From assembly GCA_030035585.1 (NCBI GenBank), contig CM057481.1:5047128-5111127 (forward strand): a stretch of 64,000 bases of DNA, read 5' to 3'. Numbering within the stretch: the first letter of the stretch is position 1; each line of letters begins with the position of its first letter. Below are positions 33,925 through 46,745 of this stretch, piece after piece. Both the position numbers and the translations under genes were made by a program. The DNA is from Dugong dugon. Its lineage: Eukaryota > Chordata > Mammalia > Sirenia > Dugongidae. The notes under the pieces are model-generated. The model made no database searches and had not been told where the DNA came from. It saw only the letters and a list, made by a program, of their open reading frames with translations.

Positions 33925-34060
33925 GGCTCTGCCACTGACTGAAACTTTAGTCCAGGGGCAAGTTACTTAACCGACTGAGGAATGGTTACTTAATCCCATA
34001 GAGATGAAGGAGGAAGATAAATTACTGTGGTGTGTTTGAAAGGCAGTGAGTTACTGGCCA
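33925..34060 (+). repeat. MIR-like fragment
   Basis: 'cttctggctctgccactgac' and 'caagttacttaaccgactga' are MIR core words. The 3' part is lost. Confidence 0.6.
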
Positions 34061-35574
34061 TGGTCCTACTCTAGCAATGACTTGGCTGAGCCTGTCCAGT
34101 GCTAATCACACGATGTCCTATACGTTCTGTATATTTACCCATAAAATGGGGAAAATAATGTTGGCTACCTCAAAGAGGCGCTATGAAATCCAGTGGAGTA
34201 ACACTAGAAAAGCTCTAAGTGTATTTCCTGGAAGAATGTTCTCTGTCTTTACCATCACTGGTATTGCCACACTGCTATTCACAGATTTTCCTCACGACTC
34301 ATTACTCCCTACCATTAATCTCTCTTTCTCTCTTCTCTTGCCTTTTTCTTGTACCACTGCGGTCATCCTAACTTTCTCTCGTTAGCTTTCTATCTCATTC
34401 CTTTGCCGTCAAGTCAATTCCAACTCACAGTGACCCCACAGCAAGTCGTTTACCATGTAAGCCTCTCTTCTGGCATGCAAAATGAAAAGAAACAATGCCT
34501 GCCATAAGGGATTAAATAATTTAAAAAATGTAAAACTACTTCTCTGTCAACCTGGAAGAACATACAAATGAGAACTGCTCGCAACAAGTAAGATTTTGTT
34601 GTTGTTGCTGTTACTGTTGTTATTAATAGCAGTAGTACTGAAACAGTTATAACTCTTGAGGCTAAAAAAAGAGCCGTCAATAGCTGGGACAAATCTACAT
34701 TGGGGTGAAGAGTGTCAAAATGCAGATCAAGTCCATAGGAAATGTGACATTTAAAAACTCCAACTAAAGGAAGGCAATATTTGACATGCTTGATGAACAG
34801 AAAGGCTTAAGCCCATAAATGCTGGCAGTGAATCAAAAAACAAAATGTCTTACAAAGGTGTTAGAGGTAACAAGTAATCAAGCTCTCCAGAGCGGCCAAC
34901 TAACCCTTGGAAATCTCACTTATACACAATTTCCCACCTACCTTAACAAAAGAAGCATGAGAAAGAACCCCTGAAGATGAAGTCTGTAGCTGTTACTTGA
35001 ATACTCTCCCGAAGCCAGAGACCTCCATCTACAGAACAGCAAATCCTGCTTTCTCATGTTAATAGCCACAGCCATCCAACCACAAGGAAATTACTCTTGA
35101 TCACATACAGCCACAAGGACAAAAGTGGACAGGAATGACAGAAAAGGGAGTTGTCTCCTAAAATCTCAAAGGAGTATTCAGCATCCCATGGATACACAAG
35201 CAATTTTTCCTTAATCTATTTTTTATTACTACTATCAAAAGCTACATCATGAAACACTTAAAGAATATTAATTACCAATCCCTAAAAAGCTCATGTTCAC
35301 ATACTCTCAATTACTTTCCAACTTTTTCTATTTTACAATTCGTTTGAATCAAAATCCAAATAAGGCCCGTATATTAAGATAAATCTGTATACTGCTAAAC
35401 CTCCTGTACTCTATAGGTGCAGCATGTATGGCCTTTCTCTGTCTTCCCTTGTTGAATAAAATTAAGTCCTTTGTCTTGTAAATTTCTCATGGTTTGTATT
35501 TTGCTAAGGTTGCTGGTTGCATCTCTATGGTGTCATTTAACACATAACACGATTCATTTTGCTGACATCATGAT
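34061..35574. other. Spacer with one SINE tail fragment
   Basis: 34400-34444 is the reverse tail of an AfroSINE ('gccgtcaagtcaattccaac', 'tcacagtgaccccaca'). The rest looks unique. No gene seen. Confidence 0.4.
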
Positions 35575-35755
35575 TAGTAGAGTCAGCAAAAAAGAGGAAG
35601 ACCCTCAATGAGAGAGATTGGTACAATGGCTGCAACAAAAAGCTCAAGCATAACAAGGATTGTGAGGATGGGGCAGGACGGGCAGTGTTTTGTTCTGTTG
35701 TACACGGGGTCGCTATGAGTCGGAAATGACTCAACGGCACCTAACAACAACAACA
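35575..35755 (+). mobile_element. RTE/BovB LINE 3' end
   Basis: 'aaaaaagaggaagaccctca', 'atggctgcaacaaaaagctc', 'gtgaggatggggcaggac', 'gttttgttctgttgtacacg' and the tail 'aacggcacctaacaacaaca'. In one frame this is the end of the BovB protein (RKRKTLNE-like start), followed by the sequence shared with SINE tails. Confidence 0.85.
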
Positions 35756-36060
35756 GAGTCTTGATCAGAATAAGTTCTAAGATTTCTTAGGCAAGACTAT
35801 GCACACAGGATTGTACACTTCTCTTGGGAGTTGTATAATGCCCAGTTATCTCCCTGTTCATGATATGATTATTTCCCTGTTGTTAGTGGCCCTCGGTGAT
35901 TACTGTCTAGCTCTATGTATTCAGTGTCATAATACTATATCACCATTGGTGCTATCTTCCCAGAATCCACTGGAAACTCCAATTATAATGATTAGCCAAG
36001 TCATTGCTGGAGTAGGACCAAGGCCCAGTAACTCAACTGCATTCAGACAATGGCTTTATC
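35756..36060. other. Spacer, no recognisable gene
   Basis: A 127-codon frame at 35799-36182 (+) has no recognised domain. Confidence 0.4.
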
Positions 36061-37430
36061 AGCTGGACTATGGTTATAAAGAGATCCTTGTATCATCAAT
36101 CCTCCTCCAAGTTTTCAGGTTGTCTGAAGCTTGTTCTCTACCAGAGTCCTCAGGAAAGGCTCACGCAAATAAGATTCCCTGATTTCTGCCACACGCACAG
36201 AAATCTGTCTACTGGTTTATTCTTGAGGGTTAGTATGGCTGGTTATAAAATTCATGACACATATTTTCCCATTGCCTTTTTGGCATATACCATTGCTATC
36301 CAAAAAAAGAAAAAAAAAAACAGTCTCATGAGAATTTAACTTTCCTTCTCTTAAAGAAACGAAGTCCTTATGCTTGGTGGCTGGAAGGATCCTTTTTCCC
36401 TTTTCTTTAAAGACTCATACTTTGGGAGTTTGGCTATTCGGAGACGATTTTCCCAGGAACACAGATGCCCTTTCAACACGTAGCTTAAAGAACTCATTTC
36501 AAGCAAGTTTTCTATAGATTTTATATTTGTTTTTTCTGTTTACTTTCAAATTCTTCATCAAAGTTTCCTATTATACATATTTTCCTCCGTTCTATGTAGC
36601 TTCTATACCACTTTTTCTCACATCTTTTTGATTACTGTATTTTCTCTTTGATTATTTAAACGTTTCATTTTATCCTCCTCACTTTCTCTTGAGGTATCAA
36701 CAGTTACGTTAACTTCACTCTTCAATTCTTTCTAGCTTACTCTTAATTTCTGAAATGATTTTCTCTTATTTGTACTTCTTGCCTGAATCCTGCTATCTTT
36801 CTTTCAAAGCTTCATTTATGGGTTCCTCTAACGATGATTTGCATTTCTCTTTCGTATCTTCGATCATGTTCTTCATTTCTTTGTCTTGTTTCTGAAAATC
36901 AGTTACAGGGTATTTTAACTGTTTTGTGAGTGCTGCTCCTTATTCTTTTATAATAACAATTTTGAATGCGATTTAACTATAATCTCTTTTCTTTTGCTCA
37001 ATTTTTATGTGAAATAATACTCTCGAACATGGAGGAGGGTAGATAATACGGCTGAGCCTATTCTAGTTTCAAGCTCCAGATCTACCTCTTTTGTTGCTTT
37101 CATAAAGTTAATTTGGAAAATTACAGGCCCCAGGCATCAGCAGACTTTACTACACTGTAGCCAACTTGCCCTTACACCCATGAAGGGCAGAGCCTGTAGA
37201 GCTGTTCCCAGTTTTGGACAGACCTCTCTTATGGTCTCATCGCACTTTCCCATGAGTATCTGTGGCTGATGTGGGAACTCAGGGCTTCCCTCAGTTCCCT
37301 AAGGGTCAATTCCACGCGGGTCTCAGTTCCCGGCAGTTGTCTACCCACACCTACAGATTCTGAGACTGATGGAGACACCTTGTAACCCAGTTTTACTCCA
37401 GATATTGTTTATGGTTCCTAGTCGCTTTTT
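36061..37430 (-). mobile_element. Probable old LINE-1/HAL1, reversed and degraded
   Basis: 'agtatggctggttataaaat' and the pyrimidine-rich stretch with 'gttcttcatttctttgtctt' read, on the minus strand, like the Lys/Glu-rich coiled-coil part of an L1-type first protein (for example KEMKNMIEDTKEK at about 36843-36890). Many stops. The family call is tentative. Confidence 0.45.
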
Positions 37431-38224
37431 TTTTTTTTTTAAGAGAAGAATTATTAAAAAAAACTATGATCACAACTGGGGCTCTCTTTCCAGAATTTGC
37501 AGGCAACTCAAATTTATAATGATTTTAAATATAAAACAATAAATCAAACGTTATACGATTCCCAGAAATATTAAAAGGTACATAAAAACATCTCCACCTC
37601 CCCAAAAAACAAATGCTCCCACATCTACAGATATTTTCTATTAAATTGTTCAGCCACGTTTTTGTTGTTTTTCAAGAAATAATTTTAGTGGTTTAAATTA
37701 AAAGGGTTTAGCATTACTTTTTCTTCTTAGATTATCAGTATGCTTCATAAACTCATCATAAAATATATTTACACAAAAAAGAACCATCTTATACCTACCA
37801 ATAAAACTATAGCATTAAATTTTAATTAATTTTATCAAAAAATTATCTCCCCAAAAAGCTGCATTTCCACATGTATTTAGAAGGAAATATGTTACATCAT
37901 CACACTGAGATGTCAATTCTATCTCACAAAAGCCTTTCAAATCTTCATCTAATCTTAAATCTCTCACCCAGACCATAGCAAACCCAGCTACTCATAACAT
38001 CTTCAATCATTTTCAAACAATGTGCAAACAACATGAATATATGTGTGCACGGGCAGCTTTCTGGGGAGAAGATTTCTAAAGAGTTCTTAGTCTTTCAATC
38101 CTTAGGAACCAGCAGAGCTATACCTCTTGAATAGCTGAATGGACTATAGTTAACAGTCTGCCATTCTTTCTGGGTTTATGAATTCTGTTCAGGAATGCAA
38201 AGACACAAAACAGCAGCAAGTTAA
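37431..38224. other. A/T-rich spacer, no recognisable gene
   Basis: T-run at 37425-37440 at the left edge. Otherwise unremarkable. Confidence 0.4.
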
Positions 38225-38350
38225 AATTGCTACTCTGAACAGAGTCACCTTTCTACTTGAACTTCACCTGCCTTGGCTCCAATTTCCTCACCTGATACAC
38301 ACAGGAGTTTGGCTAGATGATCCTGAAGTCATCTTTGAGATTGCATAATA
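38225..38350 (+). repeat. MIR-like fragment
   Basis: 'gccttggctccaatttcctc' and 'ggagtttggctagatgatcc' suggest the 3' half of a MIR-type SINE. Confidence 0.45.
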
Positions 38351-38530
38351 AACTTACAGGCAAGGAAAACCTATGGAAATAAAGGCATCAGCTCTGCTAC
38401 CAGAATTGCAGTAATACTATCAGGGGCTAACAATGGCTAGTAACTTGTGATGTTATAAAATAAAAATGAAAACAATGAGCAGGCCCATTCTAGAATTTCC
38501 AAACACAAGTTCTATTTCTTGGAAGCATTA

Positions 38531-38870
38531 AGGGTACAGTGGTAGAATTCTCGCCTTCTACGCGGGAGACCCACGTTCAATTCCCAGCCGACACACCTCA
38601 CGCGCAACCACCACCCGTCTGTCAGTGGAGGCTTGTGTTTTGCTATGATGCTGAACAGGTTTCAGCAGAGCTTCCAGACTAAGAAAAACTAGGAAGAAAG
38701 TTCTGGTAATCTCCTTCTGAAAATAAGCTAATAAAAACACTATGGATCACAACAGTCCCACCGGCAACAGATCACGGGGATGTCAAAGGACCGGAGAGCA
38801 TTTTGTTCCATTGTGCATGGGGTCACCATGAGTCTGGGCAGACTTGATGGCAGCTAATAATGACATTATA
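38531..38870 (+). repeat. SINE with tRNA-Gly-like head and BovB-like tail
   Basis: The head (38531-38595) follows tRNA-Gly closely: 'acagtggtagaattctcgcc', the stem pair ctcgc/gcggg and the B box 'gttcaattccc'. The body has 'ggcttgtgttttgctatgat' and 'gctgaacaggtttcagcaga'. The tail 'tgcatggggtcaccatgagt' equals that of the other SINEs. About 340 bp. A composite element, not a tRNA gene: the anticodon loop reads cttctac and the acceptor ends do not pair. Confidence 0.88.
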
Positions 38871-38924
38871 TTGTATTCCTAGGGCAAATCAAGAACCTGA
38901 TTCTGCTTTGTTCATTGCTGTATT

Positions 38925-39000
38925 CTCAACACCTTTCACAGTCCCCAGCACGTAACAGGAGCTTTATAAATGTTTGCTGGACGGATGAATGGGCCTCCCT
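38925..39000 (+). repeat. L2 LINE 3' end
   Basis: 'ctgtattctcaacacctttc', 'cacagtccccagcacgtaac' and 'ataaatgtttgctggacgga' are L2 3' words. Confidence 0.7.
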
Positions 39001-39404
39001 TAACCTAATCAACAGCCACTGTATCTTTCATATTGCTTGGTAACAACTGTGGCCACATAGCAATATGCTTCTCAATAAGCACCTGCAATAAAGTATGGAT
39101 AAACTACTTTTGCTCAGTAAAACAATGAAACACATCATCCGGACCTCTACAATCCTGCCAATATATAAGCTTGTATTCTCCTATTAGCTCAAATGAGAGA
39201 TGACACTGGGAAGTAGTTATCCCCATTGTAAAGTATTCCATATCCAGACTGCACAGGAAGCAGGGTTACAGCCAATCACCGCAGGAAAATGAAATAACAA
39301 GATTTCTTTCAATAATAAAGTAAATCTGTGAAAGCAGCAGCCGCTAACAACCTAACTGGCAGGCGGGTCACACAGACCTGAGTCTGAGGTGGCCCCGCGG
39401 AGGG
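39001..39404. other. Spacer, no recognisable gene
   Basis: Unique-looking. Nothing notable. Confidence 0.4.
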
Positions 39405-39600
39405 GGGAATGTACTGGATTTGGTGCTGGGCAGATGTGAGTTTGAATCCTGTCTCCACCGCTGGCTACTCTAAGCCTCAGAATCCTTGTTTGTAAAACAG
39501 GGATACAAACTGTAGTTCTCTGACAGCATTGTTGCCAGGGGTAAGACAGACCAGGTGCAAAAAACTTAGCAATGTCCCTGGCACAAAGCAGTCCTACAAC
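39405..39600 (+). repeat. MIR SINE
   Basis: 'tgagtttgaatcctgtctcc', 'actctaagcctcagaatcct', 'gtttgtaaaacagggataca' and 'aatgtccctggcacaaagca' give the whole MIR order. The 122-codon minus frame across it is incidental. Confidence 0.75.
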
Positions 39601-40164
39601 AGACTTTACCTTCCCGACCCCCACCCCACCCCAGTTCACACAGGGGAGAAAAAGACAAATGTGAAGTGGGGGCACAAAGCAAGAGAGACACCCCCTGAGG
39701 GCCTCCAAGTCTCCACACATATTCCTTCTCCTCTGGCATATATATAAAGACCTGGCAGCCCCAGTGTCTTATAAGCAATAAAATCTCCTTACAGTTCTGT
39801 GAAGTTAGGACTAGCTACCTTCCCTGTGACTCAGGGTTCCCTGAGGTCTTAGAAGGAGGAGAAAGATAGAAGAGCAAACTACAACAAGCTGACAAAATAT
39901 GGGCTTATTTGAAAGAAGAGGAACTACAGCAAGTCAAATGCCAGCAAGGTAAGTTTCCACTAGACACAGGCTTCCTGGCAGATGGCAGCTTTGTTCTCCA
40001 TAAAAACAAGCAGAGCCTCTCCTTGTGTCGGCTCTTCTGTACCAGAGGTGCACGGTGAATGGTTACTGAGCACATGCTCCCGGAAGCCAGTTCACGTGCG
40101 CATACCAGGGACGCGCCAGGCTGGGCAGTTAACACTGGGAGCGCTTAAGAGTCCCTGCACTACA
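39601..40164. other. Spacer, no recognisable gene
   Basis: Unique-looking, moderately G/C-rich. Nothing I can name. Confidence 0.4.
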
Positions 40165-40365
40165 GCCAGAGGCCCAAGTTCAAATCCCGCTTTACCACTT
40201 AAAGTTGTGTGAATTTGGATGGGTGTCTTAATTTTCTCCACTTCAATTTCCTAATCTATAAAAATAATACCTCATAAGGTATTATAATAATACCTGTAAG
40301 AAGTGTCAATATCTGAAAACCATCAGGAGAGAGTTTCTCACATAGTAAAGCGCTATGTAAACGTT
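40165..40365 (+). repeat. MIR SINE
   Basis: 'caagttcaaatcccgcttta', 'ccacttcaatttcctaatct', 'aataatacctcataaggtat' and 'gtaaagcgctatgtaaa' follow the MIR order. Confidence 0.7.
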
Positions 40366-40540
40366 TGGGACGCGGAGAAACCACTTGGAGATTTCCCTTC
40401 TTGTTTTGTTCCCTGAGACTATGAACAGCCCCTTCATCATAAGCTCGTTGGGATAAATCAAAGGAAAGAGTCCATGTAAAGAACCTGACACTGGGCCAGG
40501 AAGACAGTATGTGCTCAATAAGTGATTACTACTTTATATT

Positions 40541-40738
40541 GGAGTCCCTGGGTGGTGCAAATGGTTAACACACTTGCCTGTTAACCAAAAGGTTGGAGGT
40601 TTGATTCCGCCCAGAGGTGCCTCAGAAGAAAGGCCTGGTGATTCACTTCCAAAAAATCAATCATTGAAAACCCTATGGAGCATAGTTCTACTCTGACAGG
40701 CATGGGGTCACTATGAGCCAGAATCAACTTGATGGCCC
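40541..40738 (+). repeat. AfroSINE, 'ggtggtgcaaatggtt' subfamily
   Basis: 'ggagtccctgggtggtgcaa', 'aaccaaaaggttggaggttt', 'agaagaaaggcctggtgatt' and 'gcatggggtcactatgagcc'. TGATTACTA occurs upstream (40523-40531) and at 40740-40748, a likely target duplication. Confidence 0.95.
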
Positions 40739-40769
40739 CTGATTACTATCATACTAAAGGCATCCAGAC

Positions 40770-41754
<985 letters not shown>

Positions 41755-41825
41755 AAGAAGGTGGGGAATAAATATTTGTTGAATGGCTGACTGACAACAG
41801 AGTGAATGAATGAATGAATGTCATC
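41755..41825 (+). repeat. L2 LINE 3' end with (GAAT)n
   Basis: 'aataaatatttgttgaatgg' and a run of GAAT units at 41804-41820, as at L2 3' ends. Confidence 0.65.
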
Positions 41826-42604
41826 TTGCTCAATTGCCTCAGATGCTAAATCTAAAATCATGGCTGTGACACCAAAAAACCAATGGCAGCTGTCAGAAAG
41901 AAGGTGCCAGAAAATATGTTCTTTGAAGCACAGATGTGCTATAGCAGGTTACGAGCATGTCTTCATCCTACAAAACCACACGCGATATTTCGAAACCCAT
42001 TGATTCCCAACAATTTTACCTCCTGAGACACTGAGGATGGAGTCATGATTCTCCCCACTATGTCCTCAAGCACATTTTGAAAGAAAAGCTTTTCTTTTTT
42101 TTTTTTTTTTTGAAGACAGGCCTAGTAATAAATTATTTCTGTTATGCCATAACCAATGGAGCGAAAGCACAGAGCTCAAGAGGAACAATCCTGTGAACCG
42201 TGAGATCTGATCCGTAACCTCACGGCATTCTGGCCTGGCAGAGGGACAGGACAACCCCAGGCTGTAACACAGGCACCGTGGGCCGTCAGCACTCCTCAGG
42301 GACTTTTTATATGCTAAGCCTGTGGGAATTTGGAAAAGGTCCATGGCACTATTTTTTCCTTATCTGACTGACACAGCTGATTACTACACCTTTAAATTAA
42401 ATCTAATAATACAACTGCCTTTGTTAATCAGAATAGGAGAGCTCAAGTTGTGTTTTGGGGAAAAGCAGATGACTTCACTAGACTGAGGGCAGCCTTGAGT
42501 GACCACACCAGGTATACAAGTGACCTTACACACGACTAATTGCTCATCCACTTACTGACGCTCTGGCCCCCTCCGACCTCAGGCCCAAGACCTGATACAT
42601 TAGT
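41826..42604. other. Spacer, no recognisable gene
   Basis: T-run at 42092-42111. The 92-codon minus frame (42066-42344) has no recognised domain. Confidence 0.4.
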
Positions 42605-43090
42605 CACTGGGCCTGCTGTATAGGTCAGATTTCTGCTACAGTAACGCCGTGTGACAAAAATGAAGAGAATTCTTCCAGTAGTGTACAGCAGTAAGAGTTT
42701 ATTTCTTGCTCACTGGTGAGCAGGGAGGCTGCGTGTCTGGGGGTGAAGCTGTGGGTTAGGTGAAGACCACTCTGCACACCTAACTGGGACCAGCAGCTAC
42801 CTGGAAACAGCAGCTACCTGAGACATGTTCTTCCCATGCCAGGTGGCAGAGGCAGAGAGGCCAGGTAAATCCAGGCAAGCACACTCAAACTCTCTGCTCA
42901 GGTGCCATCACTATATCCCACTGGCTACAGTGAGCCAGTCCAGCCCAAAGTCCACAGGGCAGCAAGGTGGGCGCAGTCTGCTCAGCCAGGAGGCAGGGCA
43001 GGGCTGCACCACAAAGGGCTCCAGAGCTGTTACTGGGAGACAGTGTCGAATCTGCACAATAGTCAGGTCTACCTACCACACCTGCCCGGC
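42605..43090 (+). repeat. Ancient transposon-like repeat
   Basis: 'gcctgctgtataggtcagat', 'aagagtttatttcttgctca' and 'cccactggctacagtgagcc' resemble an old DNA-transposon-type repeat with 'tttatttctcgctcac' and 'cccattggcc' words. Name uncertain. Confidence 0.4.
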
Positions 43091-43148
43091 CAAATCTACC
43101 CTAACCTGCCCATCAGCCCACAGTCTCTCATTCCCCACCGTCAGGCCA

Positions 43149-43340
43149 CAAAACCAAAAACCAGCTGCCATAGAGCCAATTAGTATCAATTAGTGTGAGT
43201 GCGCCATAAGATTTTCAATGGCTGATTTTTCAGAAGTAGATCACCAGGCCTTTCCTCTAAAGCACCTATGAATGGACTCGAACTGCCAACCTTTCAGTTA
43301 GCAGCTAAGCATGTAATCATTTGTACCACCCAGGAACTCC
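43149..43340 (-). repeat. AfroSINE, 'ggtggtgcaaatggtt' subfamily, reversed
   Basis: 'aaaaaccagctgccatagag', 'gattttcaatggctgatttt', 'agaagtagatcaccaggcct', 'tgtaccacccaggaactcc'. Confidence 0.9.
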
Positions 43341-45139
43341 TTCTATCAGTATTAGGCCACAGATGGGTGGAAATGGGTGATGGGAGGGTTGGTGGGTGAC
43401 TAACCCAACCCTCATTCTGTGTGGAGTTCCAGTGATGGTGAGCACCAAAGCGAAGCCCACAAAAGCGAATGCAGCTGATCTCTCTCTGCCTCTTCTTGGG
43501 GACTGATTTTCTCCATTTGTCTTGAGGTCCTTATGATAATTACCTCCTTGTTCCAATTAGTTTGACTGGGTCTCTGTCACCAGCCAGTCCAACGCCACAG
43601 AGGAGACAAGTGAATTTCTCTGCAGAGGGAGCTTTGAGGAGAAATCTGGCCGAAGTGTGGAGAGTGGGGTAGGCAGGAATGTGGTGGGCAGCCAGACCTA
43701 GCTACCTGCCTTCCAGATGGGTCTGCATAACAGACACATTGCTGTTTTGTACTGAGATCACAATCCTATAGGGCAGATGAATGCTAATAGAGAATATTAA
43801 AGGGGGGTGGTTTAAAAACTGTTCTCAATAAGGCATCCCTGGATGGAGCCTCTGAAGAGAAATCATTCCCTAAGGTTTGGTACTGGATTCTTGTCCATTC
43901 CTTGCTAATCTGTCCTTACATGGGAATCTTGGGGCTTCTTTATTACCTTCTAAGTAAGTGATTCCCAGATCAGCAGGTCCAGCTGTGCCCTCTAATCCTA
44001 CATTTCTTCTGCCTGTGGATTACTTTCACCTGGATACCCTACCTGCACCTTGAATTCACTTTAGGTTCAGAACTGAATTTACTAGCTTTCCAAGCAAACC
44101 TCTCTTCTCTGTATCTGTGGTATTTCCTTATTTTATCTTGCACCCCCTCTATTGAGTACATTTTGGGCTCCACAAGTCAAGAGCCATTTCTGTTTTATGC
44201 AGAGAGCTCACCGTTAACAACAGAGACTCTACAGGCTGAACACTTTCCCAGCCTCCCTTGCAGCTATGGCTTGAGCGCAGGCTCCAGTCCTGAGTAATGA
44301 CACACGGGAGTGAAGACTGCAGTGGACTTCTCAGAAAGGTTTGCCTCCCTAACAGAATGAGGGATGTGGGGAGAAGTCATTCTTTTTCTGTTCTTCTTCC
44401 AGGCATTACCTTGCAATCATCAGACGACAGAGCTTCCAAGTCTGTGTGCCTAAATAAAAAGCTTCCATGGCTCCCAACTGTCAAGTGAATAAAACAGCTC
44501 CGTAATAAAATCCCTTCATTATTTGGCCCACATTTGTGTCTCTTTGTATTCTCTTTGTGCCTCTGTATTCTCTTTCATACCAATAGGGAATAATTATACT
44601 ACCAGCCACTGGTATTGTGAGCTTACAATGTGCCAAATATCCTGCTAAGCACGTTATATATGGTATTCACTTACACTATAGAAGTTTATGGGGTCAGGGT
44701 TCTAACACCCACTTAAAAGAAAATAACAGGGCCAGACAAAAATGCAAGGTTGTCTCCACAAAGCCCTGTACTCTTCAAACACTATTTCTTGGGTACCCTC
44801 TGTGCGCCAGACACTATTATGCCGTGTTATTTCCTCTTCCAGTATGTCCTTCTACCGGACCCACCCCTTTAAGCTACATCCCTCTGGGCTCACTCAGAGC
44901 CACCTGACGCAGGATGCCTCCCCCATTTTGGCAAGAAGCCAAAAGCAGTCACATTCTCCCCCGAAAATCGGCAGTCACTTCTCTGTTCTTCCCTTACAGT
45001 CTTGAGCCCTTTCTGTTTGCACTCTATGATACTTTAATTACACCTGATTCCAAATTTGAGGCTGTAAGCGCTTTGCTAAGACAAGGTCTGTCACTTCTTC
45101 GTGTGGTACTTTCCCCACCCCTCTCTGTTAATATGAAGA
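43341..45139. other. Spacer with old repeat traces
   Basis: 44210-44470 ('cccagcctcccttgcagcta') and 44610-44700 ('acaatgtgccaaatatcctg') carry words of old mammalian repeats. 44860-45120 may be L2. No gene supported. Confidence 0.4.
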
Positions 45140-45345
45140 GACAACCGTCATTGAGCCTTTACTATGGAGAAGGCAGTGAGCGAGCACGTCACACGTTGTT
45201 TTATATAATCCCCACGATAACTTCATGAGTCCTGTGATCCCCAATTTGCAGGTAAGGAAATAAAATGTAGCAAGGTTAACCCAGCTGCCCAAGGTCACAC
45301 AGCTAACAGGTAGCCAAACCAGGGTTCAAAGTCAAGTGGTCCAGT
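45140..45345 (-). repeat. MIR SINE
   Basis: 'ataatccccacgataacttc', 'tgcaggtaaggaaataaaat', 'ccaaggtcacacagctaaca' and 'ccagggttcaaagtcaagtg' give a clear reversed MIR. Confidence 0.85.
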
Positions 45346-45672
45346 GAGGAATAGATGAAGATTTTTTAAATGGTGTATTACACCCGTTTTCAACACCTAA
45401 GAAACAAAAGGTCTAAACCCTAAAGCACTTGGATCATAAGCCTCCAAATTAGGAGTGGACCCAAGCTTAAAAGCTGTTCTTGCTGCCAGAATTGAACAGG
45501 CTTGGTTTTGAGAATAACCTTCACTGGTTCTCTGGCCAACTTCTATTTGGCAGGGAAGGAGAGGGAGGAGTTTAATTCAGTCTAGGCCAGGGAAGCCGAG
45601 CCCAATTCAGTACACATTCTGAAGAGCTTAGGCCTAACCTGCAATCTTTCTATATTTCCTGTCCTACATAAT
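45346..45672. other. Spacer, no recognisable gene
   Basis: Unique-looking. It ends in the left target duplication of the next SINE. Confidence 0.4.
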
Positions 45673-45827
45673 GGAGCCCTGGTGGTCCAGCGGTTAAGCA
45701 TTTGCCAAAAGGTCGGCAGTTCGAATCCACCAGCTGCTCCATGGAAACCCTATGGGGCAGTTCTACTTCTCCTGTAGGGTGGCAATGAGTTGGAATTGAT
45801 TTGACAGCAATGGGTATGGTTTCGTTG
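45673..45827 (+). repeat. AfroSINE, shortened, with perfect 12-bp target duplication
   Basis: 'ggagccctggtggtccagcg', 'aaaaggtcggcagttcgaat', 'ggaaaccctatggggcagtt' and tail 'caatgggtatggtttcgttg'. GTCCTACATAAT stands at 45661-45672 and again, unchanged, at 45828-45839. The middle block is missing, as in the short subfamily. Confidence 0.97.
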
Positions 45828-45839
45828 GTCCTACATAAT

Positions 45840-46707
45840 TAAATCTGCTTTAAGATCGAATATCACATTGTAGAATTGAAATGGTTTACACTCAGAGAAT
45901 TGATTCATGCCTGGGAAGATTACGATGAGGTTGATAATCAATTTTAGGGATTCTTAATTTGGATCCAGGGATCACCTTCATAGGAATTATCAGGGTGCTT
46001 GGGAAAAAAGACAGATTGCACAGTTACGAGGTAGAGGTGAGTGCCACCTCTGTGGTTTTACAAAGCTCTCGCAGGGTTTCTGATGCGCTGCCAGACTGGG
46101 TAAGCAGTGGATTCCAGTCCATTCCACACAGCTGCTCACACCGCTGTAACTTATCATTTTAAAGATAACCAAACAGAAATCAGTGGGTACACTCATAGTT
46201 TTTGGTTTTCGTCACCAAAAACTCCAATTCTGAAAAGCTCCCGGCTGTGATCCTTGAGCCTCCTACATTCTTGGTTACATCCACACCAAAGGCCTGACGG
46301 TAAGAACTGCTTCTGGGAGCTTCGCAAGTGCCTGTTGACGGTTGTGTTTGTATAATGCTGTCAGGACCGTGTCTGGGCAGGGTTACACAAACTCTGGAGA
46401 AGGAGGTGCACTCTGAGGAAAGCAGCTTGCCCTTCAATAATCGGATAAACAGGCGCTAACAGAAGCACCGCACGTGCTGGATGCCTGGGCCTGTGGGCCT
46501 TTGTTGAACCCTGTGTCAGAGCGCGACCAGCTCAACACAAGATCAGAAATGTGGCCTCCCAGATAAAGTCACTCTCGGAGCTTCTTTGCTGGAACAGGAG
46601 GGAGAGAAAAGGCTTTTCTCATAAGGATGGTGTAAAGAGTCTCAATTCGCAGTTCAGAGTTTGAAAGGTAAATGTCATCCCGGTCAGAATCAACATGTAT
46701 ATATAGA

Positions 46708-46708
<1 letters not shown>
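45840..46708. other. Spacer, no recognisable gene
   Basis: Unique-looking with scattered CpGs. Nothing I can name. Confidence 0.4.

Positions 46709-46742
<34 letters not shown>
46709..46742. repeat. (AC)n microsatellite
   Basis: About 17 AC units, uninterrupted. Confidence 0.95.

Positions 46743-46745
<3 letters not shown>

Noticed and set aside
38531-38602. tRNA-Gly gene
   Set aside because: Acceptor ends do not pair, the anticodon loop is wrong for Gly, and it is fused to a SINE body and tail.
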